Below are positions 52,768-63,073 of a stretch of DNA of 64,000 nucleotides, piece by piece (the stretch's first letter is position 1; every line of letters begins with the position of its first letter). The position numbers were made by a program, and so were the translations under genes. Origin of the DNA: JBCCCJ01 sp039029315 (GTDB taxonomy: Bacteria > Bacteroidota > Bacteroidia > J057); the NCBI GenBank assembly GCA_039029315.1, contig JBCCGK010000020.1, forward strand, positions 62,001 through 126,000. Direction: 5' to 3'. Below the pieces are notes generated by a model, which saw only the letters and a program-made list of their open reading frames with translations, did not search any database and had not been told where the DNA came from.

Positions 52768-55700
52768 ATGACCTACTGCTGCACTACACGCTTGTCATAC
52801 TTGATGTCTGTCCTCCTGTTAGGATGTCTGCTTTCCTGTAGGGATCTGCCAGACAGCCCGCCATTAATGAAAAGAATAGCTGTTTCGCACAGCAATATTC
52901 ACTTTAGCAATATCATTCAGGAAAGCGATTCCTTCAATATCCTTGAAGATGAGTTCATGTACAATGGTGGCGGGGTCGGATTGGGAGATTTCAATCAGGA
53001 TGGAAAAACGGATGTGTATTTTGCAGGAAACAGAGTTCCCAATGCCCTCTATCTGAATCAGGGAGACTTTCGCTTCCAGGAAGTCGGGGCAGAATCTGGC
53101 ACAGCAGCCTCAGATATCTGGTCATCCGGCGTAAGCGTGATTGACATCAATGAAGATGGACGACTCGATCTGTACGTTTCTGCTACGCACGAACAAGAGC
53201 CTGAAAAGCGACGAAACAAACTCCTGATCAATCTCGGAACAAATAAGGAAGGAATTCCACAATTTGAAGACCAGGCTGAATCATATGGCCTGGATGATAC
53301 CAGCCATACCACACAATCAGTTTTTGTAGACTATGACCTCGATGGCGATCTGGATGTCTATATGCTCCTGGACGAAATGCTGCTAAAGCGGTCCTCTACA
53401 ATCCAGGAAAAAAAACTAGATGGCAGTTCTCCCATTACAGATAAATTATTCCGGAATGATGGAGGAATTTTCACAGATGTCTCCCGGGAAGCTGGCATAC
53501 TCATCGAGGGCTTTGGCTTGGGAATAGCAGTTCTGGATGTCAACCAGGATGATTATCCCGATCTTTACATCTCCAATGATTTTGTGACCAATGATGTTCT
53601 CTACGTCAACCAGCAGGATGGGACTTTCAAAAACCAGATCAGAAAGTATATCAAACATCAAAGCTATTCCTCTATGGGGAGCGATGTGGCTGACCTCAAT
53701 GGAGATGGGCAGTTGGATCTGATGACCCTCGACATGCTTCCCAATACCAATCAGCGTGTCAAACAGATGATGAACCAGACCCGCTTTATCTTCTACGAAT
53801 TATTGGAAAGGCGGGAGTACGAATTGCAATACGTCCGCAACTGCCTACAAATCTCCAATGGCAGTGGGTATAGCGAACTGAGTCATCTGGCAGGGGTAGA
53901 AGCCACGGATTGGAGTTGGAGTGCCTTGTTTGCAGATTATGATTTGGATGGGAAAAAGGATCTATTCATCAGCAATGGATTTCCACGTGATGTAACAGAT
54001 TTGGATTTTGGGCACTATAGAGTCGGCGTCAAAGGCCGCTTCTCCTCCACAGAAGTTGTCTTGTCCCAAATTCCAGAAGTGAAAATCCGAAACTTTTTTT
54101 ACCAAAATCAGGGAGACCTGTATTTTCAGGATGTGTCCGAATCATGGGGACTGGAAGTAGCCTCCTTCTCCAATGGAGCTGCATATGGAGATTTGGACAA
54201 TGATGGCGACCTTGATCTGGTGGTCAACAACATCAATGACAGCGCCTTTGTCTATCAGAACCAGGCGTCCACTGTACACCCTGACCGCCATTTTCTCCAC
54301 CTGCAATTCGATGGACCGCCCGGAAATCCATTGGGAATCGGAGCAAAAGTGTGGGTGAACGAGGACGACTTTCAAGAATATCAGGAAAACTATCCTATTC
54401 ACGGATATTTGTCCTCTATGGAACCGGGCCTACATATCGGATTGGATACCCTCCAACAGCTGACATTCATTCGGGTCAGATGGTCTGATGGCCAAGAGAC
54501 ACATTTGCATGATGTCCAGGCAGACCAATCGATCCTCATCCGTTATGCCGATGCCCACAAGCCCAAGATCAACACAAGCATACAAGTCACACCATTGCTC
54601 ACAGCAGCCGAAATCCCCGGGCTTCAGTTCCTTCATGAAGAACAGAACAACTTTATGGATTTCAGAATCCAGGCATTATTGCCACATTTGCACTCCAGAG
54701 AAGGGCCAGGAATGGCCGTAGGAGATGTGAATCAGGATGGATTGGATGATCTCTACATTGGCAATGGAAAAGATCGCAAGGGACAACTATTGATGCAGGA
54801 CAGCTCAGGCGCATTTCAGGCATATCCTTTCGGAGAAGACAATAAAAGTGATGATTTAGGCAGTTTGCTGTTGGATGTAGACGGCGATCAGGACCTGGAC
54901 CTCTATCAAGTACGTGGAGGAACAGAATATCGCGCCTATGACACCGCCTTTCAGGATAGACTCTATCTCAATGACGGGAGCGGAACCTTCACCTATGCCA
55001 AAGATGCTTTGCCAAGCTCGACCGTATCTTCCTCAAGCGTGAATGCCGCTGATTTGGATCGGGACGGAGATTTGGATCTATTTGTCGGGGGACGAATCAT
55101 TCCCCAGGCTTATCCCATGCCCGAAAGCAGTTTTATTCTTCAAAATGAAGGAGGAACTTTTGTAGACAAAACCGCAGAAATCTGCCCTGAATGTCTGGAG
55201 ATTGGCATGGTGAGTGCCGCACTCTGGACAGATGTAGATCAGGATGGTTGGGTCGATCTGATCCTGCTTGGAGAGTGGATGCCGCTGACATTGTTCAAAA
55301 ACAAACAGGGACAATTGCAAAAAATTACCCCACAGATTTCTGGTCCAGAAATCTCCCGTGGCACCCTAAATACTTCAGGCTGGTGGAACAGCATTTCGTC
55401 TGGCGACATGGACAAGGATGGCGATCTCGATTATATTCTGGGGAATCAAGGCCTGAACAACCAATATGAGGCGAGCCAATCCCATCCTCTTCTGGTATAT
55501 GCCAAGGACTTCGATGACAATGGCAGCGTCGATCATGTGATTGGCGCATATCGGGAAGGTAAGTACTACCCCATTCATTTGCGGAATGATTTTCTCAGTC
55601 AGCTCAGCAAAATGAAGGAGCGCTTTTTTACCTTTGCCGAATACGCCAATGCCGGCTTTTTCGACCTGTTTACAGAAGAGGAACTGCAAGAAAGTTATCA

Positions 55701-56301
55701 GGCAGAAGCCGCAATTTTTGAAAGTGTCTATCTCGAAAATCTGGGGAATCATTCTTTTGTGATGCATCCGCTTCCTACCCAGACTCAGTACTCTCCCGTG
55801 TATGGAAGCTTGGTGGATGATGTCAATCAAGACGGCTCACTGGACATCTTGTTGATTGGAAACAGATATGGGACAGAGACTTTTTCAGGGAGACATGATG
55901 CTTCCATAGGTACAGTCCTCCTGGGGGACGGGACAGGGAACTTTGAGCCCATACCGGCAAATCAAAGTGGATTTGTGGTAGATGGAGATGCCAAATCCCT
56001 GCTGCGTCTCCATGCAGTCAATCACAACTCCCTCTATCTGGCAGCACAAAACAATGGTGAATTGCAAACATTTGTGAATGTCCCGAATTCGAAAAAACCG
56101 ATGGTGGACATAGAAATGAGAGCCTTGGATGCTGCTGTGAGAATTGTGTATGCTGATGGGCACAAGGAAATTCGAGAGTGCTATTATGGTTCTGGATATT
56201 TGTCTCAGAATACCCGACGAATGAAAATCCTGGCGCAAGGGGTCGAAGAGATATGGATTCAATCATATAATGGACAGGAACGAAAAATATATCCGAAATG
56301 A
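52768..56301 (+). CDS. Large VCBS/ASPIC-UnbV propeller lipoprotein
   Basis: An 1177 aa exported lipoprotein from the ATG at 52768 (MTYCCTTRLSYLMSVLLLGC). The frame stays open upstream through the susD terminator, which is not coding. Two propeller modules with FG-GAP/VCBS loops (GDFNQDGKTDVYFAGN, DVDQDGWVDLILLGEW) flank a central ASPIC/UnbV domain (FLHLQFDGPPGNPLGIGAKV ... IRVRWSDGQETHL). Its closest relative here is the 57813 gene. It overlaps the next gene by 4 bases (ATGA), so translation is coupled. It probably works at the surface with the SusCD pair, though a terminator separates them. Confidence 0.9.
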   Translation: MTYCCTTRLSYLMSVLLLGCLLSCRDLPDSPPLMKRIAVSHSNIHFSNIIQESDSFNILEDEFMYNGGGVGLGDFNQDGKTDVYFAGNRVPNALYLNQGDFRFQEVGAESGTAASDIWSSGVSVIDINEDGRLDLYVSATHEQEPEKRRNKLLINLGTNKEGIPQFEDQAESYGLDDTSHTTQSVFVDYDLDGDLDVYMLLDEMLLKRSSTIQEKKLDGSSPITDKLFRNDGGIFTDVSREAGILIEGFGLGIAVLDVNQDDYPDLYISNDFVTNDVLYVNQQDGTFKNQIRKYIKHQSYSSMGSDVADLNGDGQLDLMTLDMLPNTNQRVKQMMNQTRFIFYELLERREYELQYVRNCLQISNGSGYSELSHLAGVEATDWSWSALFADYDLDGKKDLFISNGFPRDVTDLDFGHYRVGVKGRFSSTEVVLSQIPEVKIRNFFYQNQGDLYFQDVSESWGLEVASFSNGAAYGDLDNDGDLDLVVNNINDSAFVYQNQASTVHPDRHFLHLQFDGPPGNPLGIGAKVWVNEDDFQEYQENYPIHGYLSSMEPGLHIGLDTLQQLTFIRVRWSDGQETHLHDVQADQSILIRYADAHKPKINTSIQVTPLLTAAEIPGLQFLHEEQNNFMDFRIQALLPHLHSREGPGMAVGDVNQDGLDDLYIGNGKDRKGQLLMQDSSGAFQAYPFGEDNKSDDLGSLLLDVDGDQDLDLYQVRGGTEYRAYDTAFQDRLYLNDGSGTFTYAKDALPSSTVSSSSVNAADLDRDGDLDLFVGGRIIPQAYPMPESSFILQNEGGTFVDKTAEICPECLEIGMVSAALWTDVDQDGWVDLILLGEWMPLTLFKNKQGQLQKITPQISGPEISRGTLNTSGWWNSISSGDMDKDGDLDYILGNQGLNNQYEASQSHPLLVYAKDFDDNGSVDHVIGAYREGKYYPIHLRNDFLSQLSKMKERFFTFAEYANAGFFDLFTEEELQESYQAEAAIFESVYLENLGNHSFVMHPLPTQTQYSPVYGSLVDDVNQDGSLDILLIGNRYGTETFSGRHDASIGTVLLGDGTGNFEPIPANQSGFVVDGDAKSLLRLHAVNHNSLYLAAQNNGELQTFVNVPNSKKPMVDIEMRALDAAVRIVYADGHKEIRECYYGSGYLSQNTRRMKILAQGVEEIWIQSYNGQERKIYPK

Positions 56302-57800
56302 TGCGGACTAATGATGTAACATATATAGGAGTGTTGATCCTGTGCTGCTGTTTCTGGTCTTGCACACAGGTCGAAAGTCCATTTGAAAAATCCTGGTATC
56401 GGGATTTTGCCAGGATGGGGAGCTATTCCTCCCCTCGATTGGCAGATCTGAATGGAGACGGTGTGCTGGATGTGGTGATGGGCGGTGCAAAGAAGGAGTT
56501 TGAGTTTTGTGATACAGCCGTCATAGCCCTGAATGGAAAAACAGGTGAATTGATGTGGTCGGCTTCTGCCTCTGATCAGATAGTGGGGTCTGCGAGTTTT
56601 GTGGACATCACCAAAGATGGCCTGCCAGATGTGGTCATTGGCGGACGCCATGCAGAATTAATCGCCATAGAGGGCCATAGCGGACGAGAACTCTGGCGGT
56701 ACAAAACCCAAGATGATGTCATCAATACCATTGGATATATCAGGTTTAATTTTTACAATTCTCAACTTATCCCGGACCAGAATGGGGATGGAATTGAAGA
56801 CCTCCTGCTTGTCAATGGCGGAAATGTCCATGCGTCACCCGGCTCGACCAAATTTCGCTATCCGGGGGTACTGGCAGTACTGAGTAGCAAAGATGGGACG
56901 GTGATCTATGCAGCAAATTTGCCTGAAGACAAAGAAACCTATATGAGTCCACTGGTTCATGACTTCAAGCAAGAGGGGAATCTGTCCATCATTTTTGCAA
57001 CAGGCGGAGAAACCATCAGTGGCAATCTGTACATAGTCCCTTTGTCTGCCCTCCAAAAAAATGATATCTCAGAGGCAAAAATTCTTCTGAAAGGCGAGGG
57101 ACATGGGTTCATTTCTCCCCCGGTTCTGCTTGATCTGACACGCGACGGCATCAGAGATATTGTGGTAAATTATCATGGAGGCATCACCTATGCCATAGAT
57201 GGGGATTCTCATGAGATTCTCTGGCAAGTGGCAGAGGAAGGAACTGAGGCAAATGGCAGTCTGGCCGTAGGAGATTTTAATGGAGACGATGTACCGGATC
57301 TGTTTACCCATTTCAATGTAGGCGTCTGGCCCAACAATACTGGTGATATACAATTGGCTATCAATGGCCTAACAGGGGAAATAATCAGTCGAGATACGAT
57401 CGGAGACATTGGGATGTACTCTCCTCTGGCAGTAGATATGAATGGCAATGAGCAGGATGAAGTCTTGCTGGATGTCAATCAATACAACTACTGGACAGAA
57501 AATAAATCTTTTTCCAAAACAGCTCATCATATTGCCCTGTTCAATTTTAGCGGGAAAGGGCGTTCAAAATTTACCCAAATTCAATACTGCAAAAATCTGG
57601 CTTCGACCCCATGGATTGGCGACATGGATGGAGATCAAAAACTGGACTTCATCTATTGTGAAATGACCAATACGCCAAATTTTTATGAGTTCTACGGCCT
57701 TCGGATTCAACGCAAGGCCACCAACTTTCCAGCAGAGAAGCCACCTGCATGGGGGGCATATATGGGCAATCAATATGATGGCATCTATCGACAGGAGTAA
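56298..57800 (+). CDS. FG-GAP/PQQ-like propeller lipoprotein
   Basis: A 500 aa lipoprotein (VTYIGVLILCCCFWSC). An eight-bladed-like propeller mixes VCBS loops (DLNGDGVLDVVMGG, DITKDGLPDVVIGG) with PQQ-type strands (ALNGKTGELMWSA, AIEGHSGRELWRY). No catalytic site identified. Coupled to both neighbours (4-base overlap upstream, 12-base gap downstream), so it is the middle gene of a three-gene operon. Confidence 0.85.
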   Translation: MMRTNDVTYIGVLILCCCFWSCTQVESPFEKSWYRDFARMGSYSSPRLADLNGDGVLDVVMGGAKKEFEFCDTAVIALNGKTGELMWSASASDQIVGSASFVDITKDGLPDVVIGGRHAELIAIEGHSGRELWRYKTQDDVINTIGYIRFNFYNSQLIPDQNGDGIEDLLLVNGGNVHASPGSTKFRYPGVLAVLSSKDGTVIYAANLPEDKETYMSPLVHDFKQEGNLSIIFATGGETISGNLYIVPLSALQKNDISEAKILLKGEGHGFISPPVLLDLTRDGIRDIVVNYHGGITYAIDGDSHEILWQVAEEGTEANGSLAVGDFNGDDVPDLFTHFNVGVWPNNTGDIQLAINGLTGEIISRDTIGDIGMYSPLAVDMNGNEQDEVLLDVNQYNYWTENKSFSKTAHHIALFNFSGKGRSKFTQIQYCKNLASTPWIGDMDGDQKLDFIYCEMTNTPNFYEFYGLRIQRKATNFPAEKPPAWGAYMGNQYDGIYRQE

Positions 57801-57812
57801 CTCTCAAGGACA

Positions 57813-60800
57813 ATGACTATTCTTTCAACAATATTCGGGAACTCATCAGACAATGGACGCAGGACACAGGAAGTCCGCTTCCTCGCATCTTCCCGTCTGT
57901 GCTTACTATTTCTGACATTCTCCTGTCTGGTTTCTTGTTCAGAACCGGATACCCTCTTCCGACTCAGAACCGACACAGGCATTGAGTTCCAAAACTATAT
58001 AGAGGAAACAACGGCTTACAACATTCTCTCCTATGAACTGGTCTACAATGGAGGCGGTATAGGAGTAGGTGATTTCAACAAAGATGGATGGCAGGATCTA
58101 TATTTTACCGGGAACATGATCCCCAACAAGCTATACCTGAACAAGGGAGACTTTCAGTTCGAAGAGGTCACGGAAGAGGCAGGGGTTGATGCTGCCCAAC
58201 GGTGGAGCACAGGAGTCTCAGTTGTAGACATCAATCTGGATGGATGGCCAGATCTCTATGTGGGAGCTGCTACCATTCGCACCAATGGAAGAAGAGCCAA
58301 TATGTTGTTCCTGAACCAGGGCCTGAACGAGGATGGAATCCCGACTTTCGTTGAATCCGCTGAACAATATGGCATCGCAGATTTGGGCAATACCATGCAC
58401 TCCGCCTTTTTTGATTATGACAATGATGGCGATCTGGATCTATACGTCCTGACAGATGAGCTGGGGGTATTTTCTCCCAATAATTATCGCCTGAAAGTCA
58501 CTGATGGGTCCTCCCCCACCACAGACCAGTTGTATCGCAATGACCTCAACGAAAGTGGCACATTCACCAATGTATCCAAAGAGGCTGGAATTGTCATTGA
58601 AGGCTATGGATTGGGCGTAAGCATCATTGACATCAACAATGATGGATGGAGAGATATCTATGTCTCCAATGACTATCTCACCAATGATTTGCTCTACATC
58701 AATCAGCAGGATGGGACTTTCCGAAATGAAGTCAGGGACTACCTCAAGCACCAGACCCATTCGGCCATGGGCAATGACATCGCAGATATCAATAATGATG
58801 GCTTGCCGGATATTGTCACCATGGACATGCTGCCCTTTGACAACCAACGATTGAAAAGAATGCAATTGGCACCGACTTATTCCAATTATGTCAACAATCA
58901 GCGGTATGGCTACGAAGAGCAATATATCCGAAATACTCTCCAATTGAATCAGGGGAATAGCCCGAAAGGCCATCCTATTTTTAGCGAAATTGGGATCATG
59001 GCGGGGATTCACGCTACTGACTGGAGCTGGGGCCCTCTACTGGCAGATGTGGACAATGACGGATATCGGGACTTGATCGTCTCCAATGGTTTCCCCAAGG
59101 ACATTACCAATATGGACTATGCGACCTTTCGGCAGTCCAGGAGTCTTGCCTTCGATAAGGAAGAAATCATGGCCAAGATTCCCGAGGTCAAAATCTCCAA
59201 TATTGCGATGAAGAATGAAGGAGGTTTGCATTTTACCAACCAAACTGACAATTGGGGACTCAACAAGCCCTCCTATTCAAATGGGATGGTGTATGCAGAT
59301 CTTGACAATGATGGAGATTTGGATTTGGTATTCAACAACATCAATGAGAAAGCCTTTGTCTACGAAAATCGCCTGTATGGTGGAGAACAGTCTCCGGCCA
59401 ATGGCTATCTTCGCCTCAAACTGACTGGTCCAGAGGGAAATCCTGAAGGGCTTGGGTCAAAGATATTTGTGTATACCAGGGAAGGAGATCTGCACTACAA
59501 TGAATTCAGCAAAACGCGTGGATACATTTCTTCTGTTGAGCCTTTTATTCATGTGGGAATCGGAGAGAGTAAGGCAGTGGATTCGATCAAAATTATCTGG
59601 CCAGACAACAGCTTGCAATTGGTTGAGAATCCAGCAATCAATCAGCTATTGGAGCTGACCTATGAGGCATCAGGCAGGACAGACAGGGCAAGTGAAGCTG
59701 CACAACCGCTGTTTACTGAAACAAACAAACGCCTGGGAATCACCTTCCGACATCGGGAACAGCCCTTCATCGACTTTAACTATCAGCGCTTAATTCCACA
59801 TCAGGTCTCGCAAAGAGGGCCGTTCATGGCAGTAGGAGATGTGGACGGAAATGGAGAAGAGGATGTCTTCATCGGAGGACCTCTGAAAGAATTCGGAACC
59901 TTTCTCCTCCAGCAAAATGGAACCTTTGTCGAACGAGAATTTGTCCCCTCACATGAAAAACTTCAGGAAGATATGGGCAGCCTCTTGTTCGATGCGGAAG
60001 GGGATGGCGATCTGGATCTGTTCATCGCCAGCGGAAGTTTTGAGCAAGCGGCTTCTTTGGGTGGCTTTCAGGACCGTTTATACCTCAATGACGGCAAAGG
60101 GAATTTCACGCATGCGCCAGAGGCCTTGCCTGAAATTCTGATGAGCAGCTCTTGTGTCAAGGCTGCTGATTATGACAAGGATGGCGACCTGGATTTGTTT
60201 GTTGGAGGAATGCTGGTTCCGACTCAGTATCCTTTGCCAGCCTCCAGTGTGATTCTTCGAAATGATTCTGAATCAGGCACAGCCAGCTTTCAGCAAGCCT
60301 CTCCTGCTGAGATGACTGAACTCGGATTGGTCAATGACGCCATTTGGACAGATTTCAATGGCGATGGATGGGAGGACCTGATCGTTGTAGGTGAATGGAT
60401 GGCGATTACCTTTTTTGAAAACCAGCAAGGCCAACTGCGCCGCATTTATCCTGACTTGCCATCGACAGGTTGGTGGAACGCTATTGCCGCGGCAGATTTT
60501 GATGAAGATGGCGACCTCGATTATGTCCTGGGAAATCACGGAATCAACTCCGTCTATCGAGGCAGTCCAAAGGAGCCCCTCACCATGCTGGTCGCAGATT
60601 TTGACAACAATGGACAAACCGAAGGTCTCATTGGGGCCTATATCCCGGATGAACAGGGAGTCCGTCAATTGTATCCTCTCTGTTCCAAAGATGAGTTGAA
60701 CAACCAACTCGCCTTTACCAAAAAAGAGTATCTGACCTATGCCTCTTTTTCGAATGCACTGTTGTTCGAATTGTTTTCTGAGGATGTCATGGCTGGAACA

Positions 60801-61196
60801 GATACCGTTGAAGCGACACATATGGAGAGCAGCTATCTCGAAAACCTCGGCAATGGGGAATTTCGTCTCCACCCCCTGCCCCTGGAAGCACAGTTGGCCC
60901 CTGTATTTGATCTCCTTGCCCTGGATGCCAATCAGGACGGTCATCAGGATGTGCTCTTGATCGGAAATGATTTTGGCAACAATCCTTATTGGGGATATCA
61001 GGATGCCCTCAATGGACTGGTTCTGCTCGGAAATGGGACAGCTGAATTTACACCCATCTCCTATGAAGAAAGCGGGTTTTTCGTAGCTGGTGATGGCAAA
61101 TCCCTCGCTCTACTTCAGCAAAAAGACGGAAGTTCCCTGATCTTCGCAGCACAGAATCAAGATAGTTTGCGGGTGTTTGGTTTGGCTGATCGATGA
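57813..61196 (+). CDS. Large VCBS/ASPIC-UnbV propeller lipoprotein
   Basis: A 1127 aa exported protein. The signal is preceded by a hydrophilic stretch (SSRLCLLFLTFSCLVSC, lipobox Cys ~42), so a later start may be used. Same architecture as the 52768 gene: propeller (GDFNKDGWQDLYFTGN), ASPIC/UnbV (LRLKLTGPEGNPEGLGSKIF, IKIIWPDNSLQLV), second propeller (DVDGNGEEDVFIGG, DYDKDGDLDLFVGG). The two are clear paralogues by segment order. Last gene of the operon. Confidence 0.88.
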   Translation: MTILSTIFGNSSDNGRRTQEVRFLASSRLCLLFLTFSCLVSCSEPDTLFRLRTDTGIEFQNYIEETTAYNILSYELVYNGGGIGVGDFNKDGWQDLYFTGNMIPNKLYLNKGDFQFEEVTEEAGVDAAQRWSTGVSVVDINLDGWPDLYVGAATIRTNGRRANMLFLNQGLNEDGIPTFVESAEQYGIADLGNTMHSAFFDYDNDGDLDLYVLTDELGVFSPNNYRLKVTDGSSPTTDQLYRNDLNESGTFTNVSKEAGIVIEGYGLGVSIIDINNDGWRDIYVSNDYLTNDLLYINQQDGTFRNEVRDYLKHQTHSAMGNDIADINNDGLPDIVTMDMLPFDNQRLKRMQLAPTYSNYVNNQRYGYEEQYIRNTLQLNQGNSPKGHPIFSEIGIMAGIHATDWSWGPLLADVDNDGYRDLIVSNGFPKDITNMDYATFRQSRSLAFDKEEIMAKIPEVKISNIAMKNEGGLHFTNQTDNWGLNKPSYSNGMVYADLDNDGDLDLVFNNINEKAFVYENRLYGGEQSPANGYLRLKLTGPEGNPEGLGSKIFVYTREGDLHYNEFSKTRGYISSVEPFIHVGIGESKAVDSIKIIWPDNSLQLVENPAINQLLELTYEASGRTDRASEAAQPLFTETNKRLGITFRHREQPFIDFNYQRLIPHQVSQRGPFMAVGDVDGNGEEDVFIGGPLKEFGTFLLQQNGTFVEREFVPSHEKLQEDMGSLLFDAEGDGDLDLFIASGSFEQAASLGGFQDRLYLNDGKGNFTHAPEALPEILMSSSCVKAADYDKDGDLDLFVGGMLVPTQYPLPASSVILRNDSESGTASFQQASPAEMTELGLVNDAIWTDFNGDGWEDLIVVGEWMAITFFENQQGQLRRIYPDLPSTGWWNAIAAADFDEDGDLDYVLGNHGINSVYRGSPKEPLTMLVADFDNNGQTEGLIGAYIPDEQGVRQLYPLCSKDELNNQLAFTKKEYLTYASFSNALLFELFSEDVMAGTDTVEATHMESSYLENLGNGEFRLHPLPLEAQLAPVFDLLALDANQDGHQDVLLIGNDFGNNPYWGYQDALNGLVLLGNGTAEFTPISYEESGFFVAGDGKSLALLQQKDGSSLIFAAQNQDSLRVFGLADR

Positions 61197-61390
61197 TCTG
61201 AACGCCAGCATACGTCCCCGACTCTTTCTACAAAAACCTATTACTGAAGAGCATGACAGCTAATTCCCGCACCGAAGAAGAGGTAAGAATCCCTATAGCA
61301 GAACCCTTATCCTGTGTGAAGTGATTGAATATTTTCCTACCTGCAAAAAAAATTCGCGATCCCACAAAGTTGGATACAAAGAAAAAAGGT

Positions 61391-63073
61391 TCAAGGATTA
61401 TCATTCCGAGCCAAACGAACCCCGATATTAGGATAGTGAAGGTAGGGATTGAACCCGTAACGATTGGCAGTCCGGCAGTTGGCCGGATTCCCGCTCCAAG
61501 ACCCACCCCGAACCACGCGAAAGGAACCAATAGTGGCGCCATGAGAATTTCGATTATTTCCTTGTTCATTGTAATCGCTGGCATATCTATCCCAACACCA
61601 TTCCCAAAGATTACCACTCATATCATAGAGGTCTAGGGTGTTGGGCGAAAAGGAACCAACTTCTTCAGTTTTGGCTTGGTAGGCACCGACTTTGGAATAA
61701 GACTTTTTTGCATAATCAGAACCGTTAAAGTTCATTTGATTCGGGTCTGCGATGTCTTGCCCATTGCCAAAGCGAACTTTTTGACCACGCTGACGGGCGG
61801 CATATTCCCATTCTGCTTCTGTTGGGAGGCGGTAGCCATTGGCTTTTTCATTGGTTGTAATGAACCATTTGAGATCATCATATTTGCTGCTATTATTAGG
61901 ATCTTGGTGGCTTTTGTTGATGGTATAGAAGGGATGCAAACCTTCCTTTTGGCTACGCCAGTTACAATACTCAATAGCATCGTACCAAGAGACATAGATG
62001 ACCGGGTGGCGGCCTCGGCCCCAGCCTCGATCATCAGGTTTTTCTCTACCTGTATCCTCACAAAAGAGGTCATATTCGTTGAAGGTGAGTTCATGGGTAG
62101 CGAGCAAATAGTTGGAAAGGCTAACGCTATGAACTGGCTGTTCATCAGTAGATCCATCTCCAAACAGATCTCCCATTTGAAATTCGCCCCCTTCTATCAG
62201 AACAAAGTCATTCGGGTTTTCAGGCGTTCGGGGAGAAATAACAGCAGGTTCTTTTGTTACTGCAACAGCATCCGGGTTTCTCAAGGCGATGATTGGAACT
62301 TTGAGACGATAGCCTGTTACATTGATCTGGGGCACCTGTGCCCCTTGTGTGCGCCTGGAGACATTGCTTTTGAGGTAATCAAAGAGTTCTGTACTGGTGA
62401 TGCTATAATCATTGTTTATGTCTGCCTCTCCCTCGATGGCCTGCAGGAAGTAGTGAGAGAAGACACCTCCAATATCTGGAAACTCGATTGAGGGTTTGCC
62501 GACTTCTGTCGAGGTGATGTATACAAGCCCCCCTGAGATGTTGCGTCTCTGGCTGTGGAAGCGACGCTTGTCAACCTGAGAGAGGGGAGCCATGGTGAGG
62601 GCTTCTGATTTGCAGGCTTCGATGATGCAAACTTTGTGTTTAGCCGGACTGGATTCCATGATGCGGATGATCTCCTGATCGGTGATGAGCTGCTGCTGAT
62701 CATAGTAGTCATAGGGGCAAAGGCCGATCTGTTTGCCCAGGACAATGCCATGCCCGGAATAATAGAAGATCACCAGATCATCGGGGCTGACTTTTGCAGG
62801 ATCTGTAAAGGTTGCTTTCAGGGTGTTCAGGATCTGGCGTCGGGTAGCATCATAGTCGATGAGTGTTGGGACATGTTCGTCGGCAAACTGGTTGCGTTCG
62901 ATGATGCGTGTAAATTCATAGGCCTGACGGACCGGGGCACGGAGGGCGGTCATCATGGGGTTCTGGTAGTTGGCGATGCCGATGGAGACAGCCCAGATTT
63001 TGCCTGTTTGGGCTTGGCTTGGAATGAGGAGTGTCAGGCTTAGCAGACAGATGCACAGGGATTGTTTGGACAT
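61391..63073 (-). CDS. Exported caspase-like peptidase with FGE-like C-terminal domain
   Basis: A 560 aa protein from the ATG at 63073 (MSKQSLCICLLSLTLLIPSQAQ), exported. Residues ~22-240 are a caspase/C14 fold with catalytic His in YYSGHG (His 108) and Cys in IEACKS (Cys 154), so a functional cysteine peptidase (metacaspase/orthocaspase type) is likely. Residues ~285-560 are a formylglycine-generating-enzyme-like domain (FVLIEGGEFQMGD, YRLPTEAEWEYAARQ, DMSGNLWEWCWDRY, RVVRGGSWSGNPANCRTANR, GVRLAR). True FGE has a Cys pair after GGSY; here only one Cys is seen, so sulfatase maturation activity is doubtful. A paralogue lies just upstream. Confidence 0.9.
   Translation of the reverse strand: MSKQSLCICLLSLTLLIPSQAQTGKIWAVSIGIANYQNPMMTALRAPVRQAYEFTRIIERNQFADEHVPTLIDYDATRRQILNTLKATFTDPAKVSPDDLVIFYYSGHGIVLGKQIGLCPYDYYDQQQLITDQEIIRIMESSPAKHKVCIIEACKSEALTMAPLSQVDKRRFHSQRRNISGGLVYITSTEVGKPSIEFPDIGGVFSHYFLQAIEGEADINNDYSITSTELFDYLKSNVSRRTQGAQVPQINVTGYRLKVPIIALRNPDAVAVTKEPAVISPRTPENPNDFVLIEGGEFQMGDLFGDGSTDEQPVHSVSLSNYLLATHELTFNEYDLFCEDTGREKPDDRGWGRGRHPVIYVSWYDAIEYCNWRSQKEGLHPFYTINKSHQDPNNSSKYDDLKWFITTNEKANGYRLPTEAEWEYAARQRGQKVRFGNGQDIADPNQMNFNGSDYAKKSYSKVGAYQAKTEEVGSFSPNTLDLYDMSGNLWEWCWDRYASDYNEQGNNRNSHGATIGSFRVVRGGSWSGNPANCRTANRYGFNPYLHYPNIGVRLARNDNP

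Noticed and set aside
60273..60944. Minus-strand ORF of 223 codons
   Set aside because: Antisense to a propeller gene; the repeated Asp/Gly codons keep the opposite frame open.
10114..63073. FGE-like proteins as maturases for the sulfatase
   Set aside because: The FGE-like domains show only one Cys after GGSW instead of the catalytic Cys pair, and they are exported with a caspase and lie far from the sulfatase.
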